Assembly: GCF_029675105.1 (NCBI RefSeq)
Contig: NZ_JAQQFV010000007.1
Span: 372,001 to 436,000, forward strand
Reading direction: 5' to 3'
DNA from: Nocardia anocheti
GTDB lineage: Bacteria; Actinomycetota; Actinomycetes; Mycobacteriales; Mycobacteriaceae
Length of the DNA stretch: 64,000 bases
Within the stretch, counting starts at the first letter, position 1; each line of letters starts with the position of its first letter. Both the position numbers and the translations under genes were made by a program. The notes under the pieces were generated by a model. The model was not told the origin of the DNA. It was given only the letters and a program-made list of their open reading frames with translations, and ran no database searches. This document shows, in pieces, positions 9,601 to 16,995 of this stretch.

Positions 9601-9975
9601 AGCATCGACGCCGTCCTGCGCGTCCCCGACGACGCGGGCGAGCACCGCTACCTGATCGTCGACTACAAGACCAACCGCCTGGGCACCGGCGATCTCACCG
9701 TCGAGCACTACCGCCGCGAGCACATGCTGGCCGAGATGATCCGCTCCCAGTACCCGCTGCAGGCGCTGCTCTACGCCGTCGCCCTGCACCGCTACCTGCG
9801 TTGGCGGCTGCCCGGCTACGACCCCGCCCGGCACCTGGGCGGCGCGCGGTATCTGTTCGTGCGCGGCATGATCGGCGCGGCCACCCCGCCCGGGCACGGC
9901 GTCTTCGACTGGTATCCGCCCGCGTCCCTGGTGGTGGCGCTGTCGGAGTTGCTGGCGGGCGGGGAGGGCCGATGA
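6607..9975 (+). CDS. recB: RecBCD exodeoxyribonuclease V, beta subunit (helicase-nuclease)
   Basis: 1122 aa. The 3'-5' superfamily-1 helicase and nuclease of RecBCD. Seen: Walker A ASAGTGKT at residues 26-33, Walker B/motif II DEFQDTD near 267, VGDPKQAIYAFRGAE (motif III), ASKGLEFPLVYLPF (motif V), LLYVALTRA (motif VI), and a C-terminal RecB nuclease with H875, D1001 and D1019-Y-K1021. Helicase and nuclease centres both look intact. The start at 6607 overlaps the recC stop (ATGA), indicating translational coupling. In mycobacteria RecBCD serves single-strand annealing while AdnAB does resection; whether that applies here is inference. Confidence 0.95.
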   Translation: MTGTLSAPAAFDATGPLPEGTTVLEASAGTGKTHAIVGLAVRYVAETGIAITELLLVTFSRAATQELRERTRDRFVSVAAALADPDSARAHPDDLVRALAATDPVTLCLRRHRLLTALADFDAGTIATTHSFCQRMLDELGLAGEHDPGARLVESVDDLVATVADDLYLARYARDRAPFTLREARTLALAAVHDRHAELAPRTDGAAGERVAFATAARAETERRKRRAGLRDFDDLLVLLHEVLADPDHGPRARARIRQRYRVALVDEFQDTDPLQWDILRLAFHEHATLVLVGDPKQAIYAFRGAEVLSYLDAVALARHRSELTRNWRSDAGLLRALDHLCGGAELGHPEISVYPVTPTRPATRLHGDPAVITPLRLRVLPRTGAGPRNRSGFPSVGRQRAKVADDLAADLVALLESGAMIEAKPERGVDHSLTEVGDGRVRRPIGPGDIAVLVRTRTQIDVVRAALDRVGVASVLAGGTSVFATPAATDWLWVLRALEQPHRGDRVRLAACTPILGLTAAEIDAGGADLVGRVSTQLREAARLFARAGFAAVFDKLATDTDLAPRLLGVVNGERELTDLRHLAQLLDEVAVAEGLGLTALTRWLADRVRDPEAGSVSGRSRRLDRDAAAVQIATVHASKGLEFPLVYLPFAWDSAKNPYPATLLFHDENGTRVLDIGGKEAPGYGERQLRCEAEESGEELRLLYVALTRAMCQVVAWWAPAVTTAAAPLHRMILGRRPGSAQVPRRADIPADTAAIQRLTEWAAPAGEVISVTAVDRPDDVAPRRVRTEPPTGELAAATFTRTLDQQWRRTSYSALTAGAHDLAGVGESEPEDGPGPDDEPTDAPLDTVSDSTAAPSLMNALPYGAEFGTLVHGVLELVDTSAPDLAAEVRARCAAAVEHTMAELDVDVLATALLEVLRTPADFGSLAAVATRDRLCELEFELPLGGGDTPGARSATLHAVAALLRAHLPATDDLHGYADHLAALPDTALRGYLTGSIDAVLRVPDDAGEHRYLIVDYKTNRLGTGDLTVEHYRREHMLAEMIRSQYPLQALLYAVALHRYLRWRLPGYDPARHLGGARYLFVRGMIGAATPPGHGVFDWYPPASLVVALSELLAGGEGR

Positions 9976-11909
9976 CCTCGATCCAGGTGGCGCAGCGCGG
10001 GACGGGGCTGCTGCGGGTGTTCAACGAGGCCGGAATCCTGTCGGCGGCGGACGTGCACGTCGCGGTGCGGCTGGGCCGGATGGGCCGCGAGGACAGCGAG
10101 GACGTGCTGTTCGCGGCGGCCCTGGCGGTGCGCGCGGTGCGCTCCGGCTCGGTGTGCCTGGAGCTGGCGCGGATGCGGGAGATCGGCGTGGACGCCGACG
10201 AGACCCGCGACACCGCGGCGGGTATCGACCTCACCGCACTGCCCTGGCCCGACGAGGACCGGGTCCTGGCGGCCCTGCGCGGAAGTCCCCTGCTCACCGG
10301 CGGCGCGACCGGTCCGCTGCGCCCCCTGCGGCTCGTGGAAGCCGACGCCGAGGGCGGCGCGCTGCTCTATCTCGACCGCTACTACCAGCAGGAACAGACC
10401 CTGCGACGAGTGCTGGTCGAGCGGGGCGCCGATCATCCGGTGATCGATACCGGGCTGGTCCGCGCGGAACTGGACCGGCTCTTCGCCGACCCGCTCGGCG
10501 TGGGGCCGGACCGGCAGCGGCTGGCCGCGGCGCTGGCCGCCACGCACTGGACCACCGTGGTCGCCGGTGGTCCCGGCACCGGCAAGACCCACACCATCGC
10601 GCGCATTCTCGCCCTGCTCACCGCGCATCGGCGCGCCACACCCAAGCTGCCCGCGCTGCGCATCGCCCTGGCCGCGCCCACCGGCAAGGCGGCGGCGCGG
10701 TTGCAGGAGGCGGTCCGGGAACAGGCCGCCGAACTCGGACTGCCGGAACTCACCGCCTCGACCCTGCATCGGCTGCTCGGTTGGCAGCGCGGCCGCACGA
10801 CGAGATTCCGTCACCACGAACACAATCGGCTGCCCTACGACGTGGTGGTGGTCGACGAGACCTCCATGGTGTCGCTGACCATGATGAGTCACCTGTTCTC
10901 CGCGCTGCGCCCGGACACCCGCCTGGTCCTGGTCGGCGACCCCGACCAACTCGCCTCCGTCGACGCGGGCGCCGTCCTGGCCGACCTGGTCGCCGGGCCG
11001 GTGAGCAGTACGCCCAACCCGGCGCTGAGCGAACTGCTCGGCCCCGGGGTGACCGGCTCCGGTGACGGCGCGTCCGGTGCCTCGCCGGACGTCGACGCGA
11101 CCGGGTCGTCGGGTGATCCGGAATCGCTCACCGCGCTGGAGCAGCGCCGCTTGCGGGGCGGGATCGTGCGCCTGACCAGGGGGCGGCGGTTCGGTGGGTC
11201 CATCGCCGAGCTGGCGGTGGCGGTGCGCGCGGGCGACGCCGACGCGGCGCTGGCCATTCTGCGCGCGGGCGGCGCGGACGTGTCGTTCTGCGCGCCCGAC
11301 GACACCGCGGCGGTGCGCGCCGACGTCACCGGGGCGGCCCTGGCCGTCACGGCGGCGGCGGAAGCGGGCGACGCGGTGGGCGCGCTCACCGCGCTGGAAT
11401 CGCACCGGCTGCTCTGCGCGCACCGGCAGGGCCCGTTCGGCGTGGAACGCTGGGACCGCCTGGCCGCCGATTGGGCCGCCGCCGGAGGCGCGGGACCCGA
11501 AGGGGCACAGGCGGTCTGGTATCCGGGTCAGCCGCTGCTGGTCACCGCCAACGATCACGAGGCCCGCATCTACAACGGCGACACCGGCGTGATCATCCGG
11601 CGGCCCGACGGCTCGCTGCGGGCGGCCCTGCAACGCGGTAGCGAACCGTATCTGGTGCACCCCACCCAGTTCCCGGCGGTGGTCACGGTGTTCGCCATGA
11701 CCATCCACCGCAGCCAGGGCAGCCAGTACGACACCGTCTCGGTCGTGCTGCCCGAACCCGAATCCACGCTGCTCACCAGGGAACTGCTCTACACCGCCAT
11801 CACCCGTGCCCGCGGCCACGTGCGGGTGATCGGCACCGAGGACTCCATCCGCGCCGCGATCGGGCGGCGGGTGCTCCGGGCCAGCGGACTGTCCCGGAGC
11901 ACCGGCTGA
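9972..11909 (+). CDS. recD: RecBCD exodeoxyribonuclease V, alpha subunit (5'-3' helicase)
   Basis: 645 aa, a normal RecD length. Superfamily-1B helicase of RecBCD. Seen: Walker A GGPGTGKT at residues 199-206, motif II VVDETSMV with D295-E296, VGDPDQLASVDAGAVLADL (motif III), FAMTIHRSQGSQYD (motif V) and LLYTAITRARGHV (motif VI). The segment between motif III and the next helicase block (near nt 11000-11150) is Gly/Ser/Asp-rich and probably a loop. Its ATG overlaps the recB stop by 4 bp. Its TGA at 11907-11909 directly abuts the convergent DUF4173 gene stop, giving a shared TGATCA. Confidence 0.95.
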   Translation: MTSIQVAQRGTGLLRVFNEAGILSAADVHVAVRLGRMGREDSEDVLFAAALAVRAVRSGSVCLELARMREIGVDADETRDTAAGIDLTALPWPDEDRVLAALRGSPLLTGGATGPLRPLRLVEADAEGGALLYLDRYYQQEQTLRRVLVERGADHPVIDTGLVRAELDRLFADPLGVGPDRQRLAAALAATHWTTVVAGGPGTGKTHTIARILALLTAHRRATPKLPALRIALAAPTGKAAARLQEAVREQAAELGLPELTASTLHRLLGWQRGRTTRFRHHEHNRLPYDVVVVDETSMVSLTMMSHLFSALRPDTRLVLVGDPDQLASVDAGAVLADLVAGPVSSTPNPALSELLGPGVTGSGDGASGASPDVDATGSSGDPESLTALEQRRLRGGIVRLTRGRRFGGSIAELAVAVRAGDADAALAILRAGGADVSFCAPDDTAAVRADVTGAALAVTAAAEAGDAVGALTALESHRLLCAHRQGPFGVERWDRLAADWAAAGGAGPEGAQAVWYPGQPLLVTANDHEARIYNGDTGVIIRRPDGSLRAALQRGSEPYLVHPTQFPAVVTVFAMTIHRSQGSQYDTVSVVLPEPESTLLTRELLYTAITRARGHVRVIGTEDSIRAAIGRRVLRASGLSRSTG

Positions 11910-14312
11910 TCACCGCGCCGCACCGCGCGAGAGATTCCACGCCCACCACGGATCGTCGTCGAGATCGGCGAGGATCCTTGGCTCGATCTCAGCGCGCAGC
12001 GGCGCGGGCAGATCACGCAGCGCGGGCAGCACATCCGGCGACAGCTGACGCAGATAGACCGTGTCGAGCCGTTCCCCGTCCTGCCAGCGGGCGATATTGC
12101 GTTCGGCGACAAAGCGTTCCGGGTTCAGCAGCGCCAGCGCGATGAGCGTGCCCAGCGCGGTGCCGATCGCCGCGCGCGAGACCCAACTCCAGCGCAGCCG
12201 CGCGATCGCCACCAGCACGAGCACATAGACCAGACCCACCCACAGCTCGCACAGCTGCACCAGCAGCCGCAGCACGGTGAACCCGTAGGCCTGCTGATAG
12301 GTCCACATCCGGCCCAGCGCCGAACCGACGATGACCAGGGTCAGCACGCTGAGCGCGCTCAGCAGTACCCGCAGCCACCGCCGGTCGGCCGCGGACTCCT
12401 GCGCCGACCAGTGCAGCACCGCGAAGATCACGCCCAGCGTCAGGACGCTCACCGCCGACAACTGCCAGAACCCGCTGCGCGCGTACTGGGCGTAGGTCAG
12501 CCCCGCGGTCCGCTGCACGTAGTCGTCGCCACCGAACAGCGCGACGAACTGCGCGCCGACGAACGCGGCGAACAACACCACCAGCGCACCCACCGGCAGC
12601 ACCCATTCCGCGCGCGACCACAACCGGCGCGGCCGGGCCGCCGCCGTCGCCGCCACGGGCGGACCCGCCAGCAGATACAGCGCGCCCAGCGCCCCCGCGC
12701 CGACCGCCGCGAACAGCAGGACCCACTCCCACGCCGACGCGCCGTCGATCCGGGGCACCAGCCCGCTCAGCAACCCCGCGAAGGTCGCGTCGGCGCCACC
12801 GAGCAGCGGCACGAACACCACCAGCAGCGCCACCGTCGCCGCCACCGAGACCCCGTAGCGCCGCCAGTTCGCGCTGGCGGGCCGCGGCGCTGATGTCACC
12901 CCCGAGAACGCCCACGGCACCGCCCCGAACACCGACAACGGCACCGCGATCATGTCGTGCACCACCCCGCGCGCACTGCGCCGCCCGACCACGGCCAGCG
13001 ACCCCGCCACCACCGCGCCCAACACACACAACACGAACAACCACCCGGCCGCCCGCACAGCCCCGACCCCCAACAACGCCAACGCCGCCGCGGCCCACCA
13101 GCTCCGATCACGCCACCCTGGCCGCGGCTGCGGGTTCTGCTGCGGCCCCACGGTTCCAGGGAGTACCGGTGGTGCCGCGACACGCGGGGTGATCACACGC
13201 CCGGTGACGGCCGGGTCACTGCCATTGCCCGGGACCGGATTCGTCCCGGTGGTCTCGACCTCAGCCTTCGTCGGAACGGGAGTGTCAGCGGAGACCGAAG
13301 CCGGGATGGCGCCGCCGGAAGCGGCCGCCTTCGGTGTGCCGGGCGCCTGCACGGCTGGTCCGTCGGTCACGTTCGCCGCGGGTTCGTTCGCCGCCTGTGC
13401 CGCCGGAGTGTCAGTCGCCGCTGCTGCCAGTGCGGTGGTCGCCTCAGCGACCGATGACCCTGCTACGTCGGTCGCGGGTGCGCCGGTCACGACTGCCGCT
13501 GGCGCGCCGGACGCCTCTGCCGCTGATGTATCGGCTGCCTCCGCGGCTGGTGTGCCGGTTACGTCTGCGGCTGGGGCGTCGCTCACGACTGCGGCTGGTG
13601 CGCCGGGCGTCTCTGCCGCTAGTGGGCCGGTAGCCTCGGCGGGCTCGGACGCCCGGCGAGCTTCCTTTATCGCGAGGGTGGTCGCGGCGGCTTGGCCTTC
13701 ACCGGATGCCACCGTCGAGTTCGGTTGTGCGCCAGGGGTCTTCGCGGCGGAAACTTCGGCGGCCGCACCTGCGCTGTCAGAGTTCACCTGCGGTGCCGCA
13801 GTTTTCGGTGACTCTGCCGGATGCGAGGCGGGTGCCGTCGCCACTGATTGCCCACCGTCGACAGCGACGCGGCTCCTGGCTCGGTAGTCGACCGCGCACA
13901 GCGCGCCGGTGACGGCGGTACCGGTGAGGAGCCAGCCGATGCCGGGGCGGTCGATCGGGAGGACGGAGGCACCGACGATCCCCGCGAAGGCCGCGGCGGG
14001 GAGGACACCCGCCGGACGCGCCACGCGATGCCAGCGCCGAGGAACGCGCGGGATCGGCATCGGCGGCGGTGGAGGTGGCATCGGCGACATGGTCGTACCG
14101 GACCGCCCTTGGGCCGCACGCAATTGGGCGACACCGCTGCTGCGCACGGCCGCCGCCTCGGACCAGTCGGTCGCGGCCGACGACGGCGAGTCGAGCACCG
14201 CGGTGGCTTGGCCCGCCGAGTCGGCGGCGGCGGTCGGGTCGCCCGGCGGAGTCGATGACGCCGGGGTCGGCGATGGTCGGTCGGTCTGGTCGGGTGTGGG
14301 TTTTTCGGTCAT
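11910..14312 (-). CDS. DUF4173 multi-pass membrane protein with long low-complexity insert
   Basis: 800 aa. An N-terminal Pro/Ser/Ala-rich cytoplasmic-type region (residues 1-98, including a run of six prolines) is followed by a hydrophobic hairpin near 103-140, an Ala/Thr/Pro/Val-rich stretch at about 150-388, then at least nine membrane helices. The C-terminal part contains AGLTYAQYARSGFWQL, typical of DUF4173 proteins as I recall them; no biochemical role is established. GGAGGGGACC precedes the ATG at 14312. It is followed on the same strand side by a sensor kinase/regulator pair (start-to-stop gap about 70 bp), so the three may work together. Confidence 0.8.
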   Translation of the reverse strand: MTEKPTPDQTDRPSPTPASSTPPGDPTAAADSAGQATAVLDSPSSAATDWSEAAAVRSSGVAQLRAAQGRSGTTMSPMPPPPPPMPIPRVPRRWHRVARPAGVLPAAAFAGIVGASVLPIDRPGIGWLLTGTAVTGALCAVDYRARSRVAVDGGQSVATAPASHPAESPKTAAPQVNSDSAGAAAEVSAAKTPGAQPNSTVASGEGQAAATTLAIKEARRASEPAEATGPLAAETPGAPAAVVSDAPAADVTGTPAAEAADTSAAEASGAPAAVVTGAPATDVAGSSVAEATTALAAAATDTPAAQAANEPAANVTDGPAVQAPGTPKAAASGGAIPASVSADTPVPTKAEVETTGTNPVPGNGSDPAVTGRVITPRVAAPPVLPGTVGPQQNPQPRPGWRDRSWWAAAALALLGVGAVRAAGWLFVLCVLGAVVAGSLAVVGRRSARGVVHDMIAVPLSVFGAVPWAFSGVTSAPRPASANWRRYGVSVAATVALLVVFVPLLGGADATFAGLLSGLVPRIDGASAWEWVLLFAAVGAGALGALYLLAGPPVAATAAARPRRLWSRAEWVLPVGALVVLFAAFVGAQFVALFGGDDYVQRTAGLTYAQYARSGFWQLSAVSVLTLGVIFAVLHWSAQESAADRRWLRVLLSALSVLTLVIVGSALGRMWTYQQAYGFTVLRLLVQLCELWVGLVYVLVLVAIARLRWSWVSRAAIGTALGTLIALALLNPERFVAERNIARWQDGERLDTVYLRQLSPDVLPALRDLPAPLRAEIEPRILADLDDDPWWAWNLSRGAAR
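13151..13865 (-). repeat. degenerate Ala/Thr/Pro repeat region inside the DUF4173 gene
   Basis: Within the DUF4173 gene, residues about 150-388 consist of loosely repeated units such as GAPAAVVTGAPATDV, TPAAEAADTSAAEA and TDTPAAQAANEPAANV, with a period of roughly 8-10 residues. The DNA shows matching imperfect 24-30-bp repeats. This replaces what would be a short loop between membrane segments. Such Ala/Thr/Pro tracts are often extracytoplasmic and glycosylated or wall-spanning in mycolate actinobacteria, but that is inference. The region is likely to vary in length between strains. Confidence 0.6.
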
Positions 14313-14381
14313 GGTCCCCTCCGGTGGATGTGCTGGATCGGCCCTGGACCGGGTGGTCAGGGAGCGCGATCGGGAAATGGG

Positions 14382-15401
14382 TCAGGTGGTGGGTAGGACG
14401 ACGCGGATGCGGGAGCCGGGGTCGGCGACGGCGATGGTGCCGCCGTGCAGGTCGACCACCCAGCGGGCGATGGCCAGGCCGAGGCCGGTGCCGCCGCCGT
14501 CGGTGCGGCCGCCACGGGTGAAACGGTCGAAGACGGTGGCGCGGTCGGATTCCGGGATGCCGGGGCCGTCGTCCTGGATCTCGAGCACGGTCGCGCCGGG
14601 CCGCGTGGACGCCGTCACGCGCACCTCGCCACCGGCCGGACCGTGCCGGGCCGCGTTGTCGAGCAGATTGAACAGCACCTGGTGCAGCCGGGCGCGGTCG
14701 GCGTGCACGGTGGCATACTCGGGCTGGATGGAGGTGGTGAAACGCACCCCGCGTCCCAGCGCCGCCGTCATCACCTCGGCCTCGGCGATCACCTCGGCCA
14801 GCAGCGGTGCCAGCGGCAGGATCTCGCGATCGAGGGTGAAGGCGCCCGCCTCGATACTGGACAGGTCGAGCAACTCGGAGACCAGCAGCCCGAGCCGCTC
14901 GGTCTGGGCCAGCGCGGTCCGCAGCGTCGCCGGATCGGGTTCGCTCACCCCGTCGACGAGGTTCTCCAGCACGGCGTGCAGCGCCGTGACCGGCGTGCGC
15001 AGTTCGTGGGACACATTGGCGATGAGGTCGCGGCGCTGCCGGTCGGCCGCGGCCAGATCGGCGGCCATCTGGTTGAACGCCGTGGCCAGCTGACCCACCT
15101 CGTCGCGCGAGGTCGCGCGCACTCGGAAGCTGTAGTCGCCGTGGGCCATCCGTCGCGCGGCCGCGGTCATCTCGCGCAGTGGACGGGTGATGCCGTGGGC
15201 CAGGAACTGGGAGGTGACCAGCGCGATGGCCATGGCGGTGAGCGTGGTGAAGGTGGGCAGCCAGCGGATCCGGTACCAGAAGTAGGCGAACGCCACCGCG
15301 CCCGAACACACCATCAGGATCGCGAGTTTCAACTTGATCGAGCGCAACCGGTCCAGCGGCCGGGGCAGCCGGTCGGCGACCCGGTCCAGCAGCGCGGTCA
15401 T
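14382..15401 (-). CDS. two-component sensor histidine kinase
   Basis: 339 aa. Two membrane helices near residues 25-42 and 50-68 with almost no external loop, so the signal may be sensed within the membrane. Then HAMP (RPLREMTAAARRM), HisKA with the phosphoaccepting H132 in NVSHELRTP, and HATPase_c with N, G1 (DDGPGIPESD) and G2 (GGGTGLGLAI) boxes. The start overlaps the upstream response-regulator stop by 4 bp, so the pair is co-translated. Neighbouring DUF4173 gene is on the same strand downstream. The stimulus is unknown. Confidence 0.92.
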   Translation of the reverse strand: MTALLDRVADRLPRPLDRLRSIKLKLAILMVCSGAVAFAYFWYRIRWLPTFTTLTAMAIALVTSQFLAHGITRPLREMTAAARRMAHGDYSFRVRATSRDEVGQLATAFNQMAADLAAADRQRRDLIANVSHELRTPVTALHAVLENLVDGVSEPDPATLRTALAQTERLGLLVSELLDLSSIEAGAFTLDREILPLAPLLAEVIAEAEVMTAALGRGVRFTTSIQPEYATVHADRARLHQVLFNLLDNAARHGPAGGEVRVTASTRPGATVLEIQDDGPGIPESDRATVFDRFTRGGRTDGGGTGLGLAIARWVVDLHGGTIAVADPGSRIRVVLPTT

Positions 15402-16099
15402 CGCGCGTCCAACGCGTAGCCGACACCGTGCACGGTGCGGATGAGATCGGCGCCGAGCTTGCGACGCAACGCCTTCACATGACTGTCGACCGCGCGGGTG
15501 CCCGCCGCGTCGGACCAGTCCCAGATGTCCTCAAGCAGCCGTTCGCGCGCCAGGACGGCCCGTGGCCGCTGCGCCAGCCGGGCCAGCAGATCGAATTCCA
15601 GCGGCGTGAGCCGGGCCTCGGTCTCGCCCCGCCAGACCCGGCGCTGATCGAGGTCGATGCGCAGATCGCCGACGACGATGCTGGTGTCGTCGCGCTCGGC
15701 GGCCCGGTCCACCCGGCGCAGCAGCGCGTGCACCCGGGCGGCCAGCACCCGCATGGAGAACGGTTTGGTCAGATAGTCGTCGGCGCCGACGCCCAGGCCG
15801 ACGAGCTGATCGGTCTCGTCGGTGCGCGCGGTGAGCATGAGCACGGGCACCGGCCGCTCGGCCTGGATCCGGCGGCACACCTCGAGCCCGTCGAAGCCGG
15901 GCAGCATCACATCCAGCACCACGAGATCGGGTTCCCCCGCGGCGGCCGCGGCCACCGCACCCGGTCCGTCGTGCGCGAGATCCACGGCGAAACCCTCGGC
16001 GCGTAAGCGCGCCGCCACCGATTCGGCGATCGTCACCTCGTCGTCCACGACCAGGATGCGGCGCGCCGCCTGCCCTGTCGTGCCCCCACTGAGTTCCAT
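15398..16099 (-). CDS. OmpR/PhoB-family response regulator
   Basis: 233 aa. Receiver domain (about residues 14-125) with acidic pocket DDE near the N-terminus, phosphoacceptor D63 in VVLDVMLP and the conserved Lys in LTKPF; then a winged-helix DNA-binding domain ending DLIRTVHGVGYALDAR, typical of the OmpR class. Partner of the overlapping kinase. Likely targets include its own operon and the DUF4173 gene, but no repeated binding site was identified. The 70 bp between its start and the TetR gene at 16170 hold its promoter. Confidence 0.93.
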   Translation of the reverse strand: MELSGGTTGQAARRILVVDDEVTIAESVAARLRAEGFAVDLAHDGPGAVAAAAAGEPDLVVLDVMLPGFDGLEVCRRIQAERPVPVLMLTARTDETDQLVGLGVGADDYLTKPFSMRVLAARVHALLRRVDRAAERDDTSIVVGDLRIDLDQRRVWRGETEARLTPLEFDLLARLAQRPRAVLARERLLEDIWDWSDAAGTRAVDSHVKALRRKLGADLIRTVHGVGYALDAR

Positions 16100-16169
16100 G
16101 GCTGAGACCCTAGCGAGCGGCTGTGGAGAGCTGCGTGGTCAGTTGTGGAGATTCTGTGTGGACCCGGGC

Positions 16170-16850
16170 TCAGAGATTCGGGAACAGTCCGGGCAGTTCC
16201 ATCGCGTAGGCGAGGTCGTCGCGGGTGCCCAGGGTGACCAGCAGCAGCCGGATCATGGTGACCCTGGCCTCGGAGGCCAGCGCGGGATCGGGATCGCTGC
16301 CGGGCTCGGTGCCCACGGTGAGCCGGTAGACGATGTACTCGCACACGTGCAGGGCGGCGTCGAGGTCCAGGGGGCTGGGCGCGGGACGGCCGAGATCGCT
16401 GAAGGTCTTGCGCACCAGATCGCGGATGTCGTCGAGGGCGCGCTCGCGATAGGCCGACACCGGCGAGCCCGGATCGTGCAGCTCGGCGAACAGCGGGCGC
16501 AGCATCGGCCCGTGCCCGCGCGCCCAGTCGACGTAGGCGTCGATCAGCCGGATACCCAGCTGGACCGGCTCGTCGGTCCCGGTCAGGGCCGCCCTGATGC
16601 CGCCGACCAGGCCGTCGTTGGAGACGTCGAGCACCGCGCGCAGCGGCTCGGAGGCATTGCCGAAGTACCGGTAGAAGGTCGGCCGGGCCAGACCCGCCTG
16701 CTCGATGATCTGGGCGACGCTCAGCCCGCGCGAGCCGTTGCGGGTGAACACCGCCGCCGTCGCCTCGATGATCCTGGCGCGGACCTCCTCGGCCTGCTCC
16801 TCGGTCTGCGGCGGCCGTCCACGACGCACCGTGCTCGGATCTGCGGTCAT
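16170..16850 (-). CDS. TetR-family transcriptional regulator
   Basis: 226 aa. N-terminal helix-turn-helix at about residues 25-70 (RIIEATAAVFTRNG, GLSVAQIIEQAGLARPTFYRYF), C-terminal ligand-binding domain. The ATG at 16850 has GGGAGGTGCG immediately upstream. It is divergent from gabD2 and an SDR gene; the shared 145-bp region contains a 12-bp palindrome placed over the gabD2 promoter, so this protein is the obvious candidate repressor of that operon and perhaps of itself. Ligand unknown; an aldehyde, alcohol or acyl-CoA would fit the neighbours. Confidence 0.9.
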   Translation of the reverse strand: MTADPSTVRRGRPPQTEEQAEEVRARIIEATAAVFTRNGSRGLSVAQIIEQAGLARPTFYRYFGNASEPLRAVLDVSNDGLVGGIRAALTGTDEPVQLGIRLIDAYVDWARGHGPMLRPLFAELHDPGSPVSAYRERALDDIRDLVRKTFSDLGRPAPSPLDLDAALHVCEYIVYRLTVGTEPGSDPDPALASEARVTMIRLLLVTLGTRDDLAYAMELPGLFPNL

Positions 16851-16888
16851 CGCACCTCCCTCACAGCTGTCGGACCTCGACGGAAAGC

Positions 16889-16931
16889 TTGACACGGGAC
16901 CGGGCCCGACTATTAATCTAACACTAGTGTT
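16889..16931 (+). promoter_or_regulatory. gabD2 promoter with TetR-type operator
   Basis: A -35 element TTGACA at 16889-16894 is followed, 16 bp later, by TATTAA at 16911-16916 as the -10. Directly downstream, a perfect 12-bp palindrome AACACTAGTGTT lies at 16920-16931, overlapping the expected transcription start. Position and symmetry suit a TetR-dimer operator that blocks transcription of the aldehyde dehydrogenase-SDR operon. The divergent TetR gene starts 39 bp upstream of the -35. Confidence 0.65.
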
Positions 16932-16995
16932 CAGCAAATAGCCGAACGAGCGCGACCGCTCCGCGCACCCCATCTGATGAGGAGAAGGGCCGACA

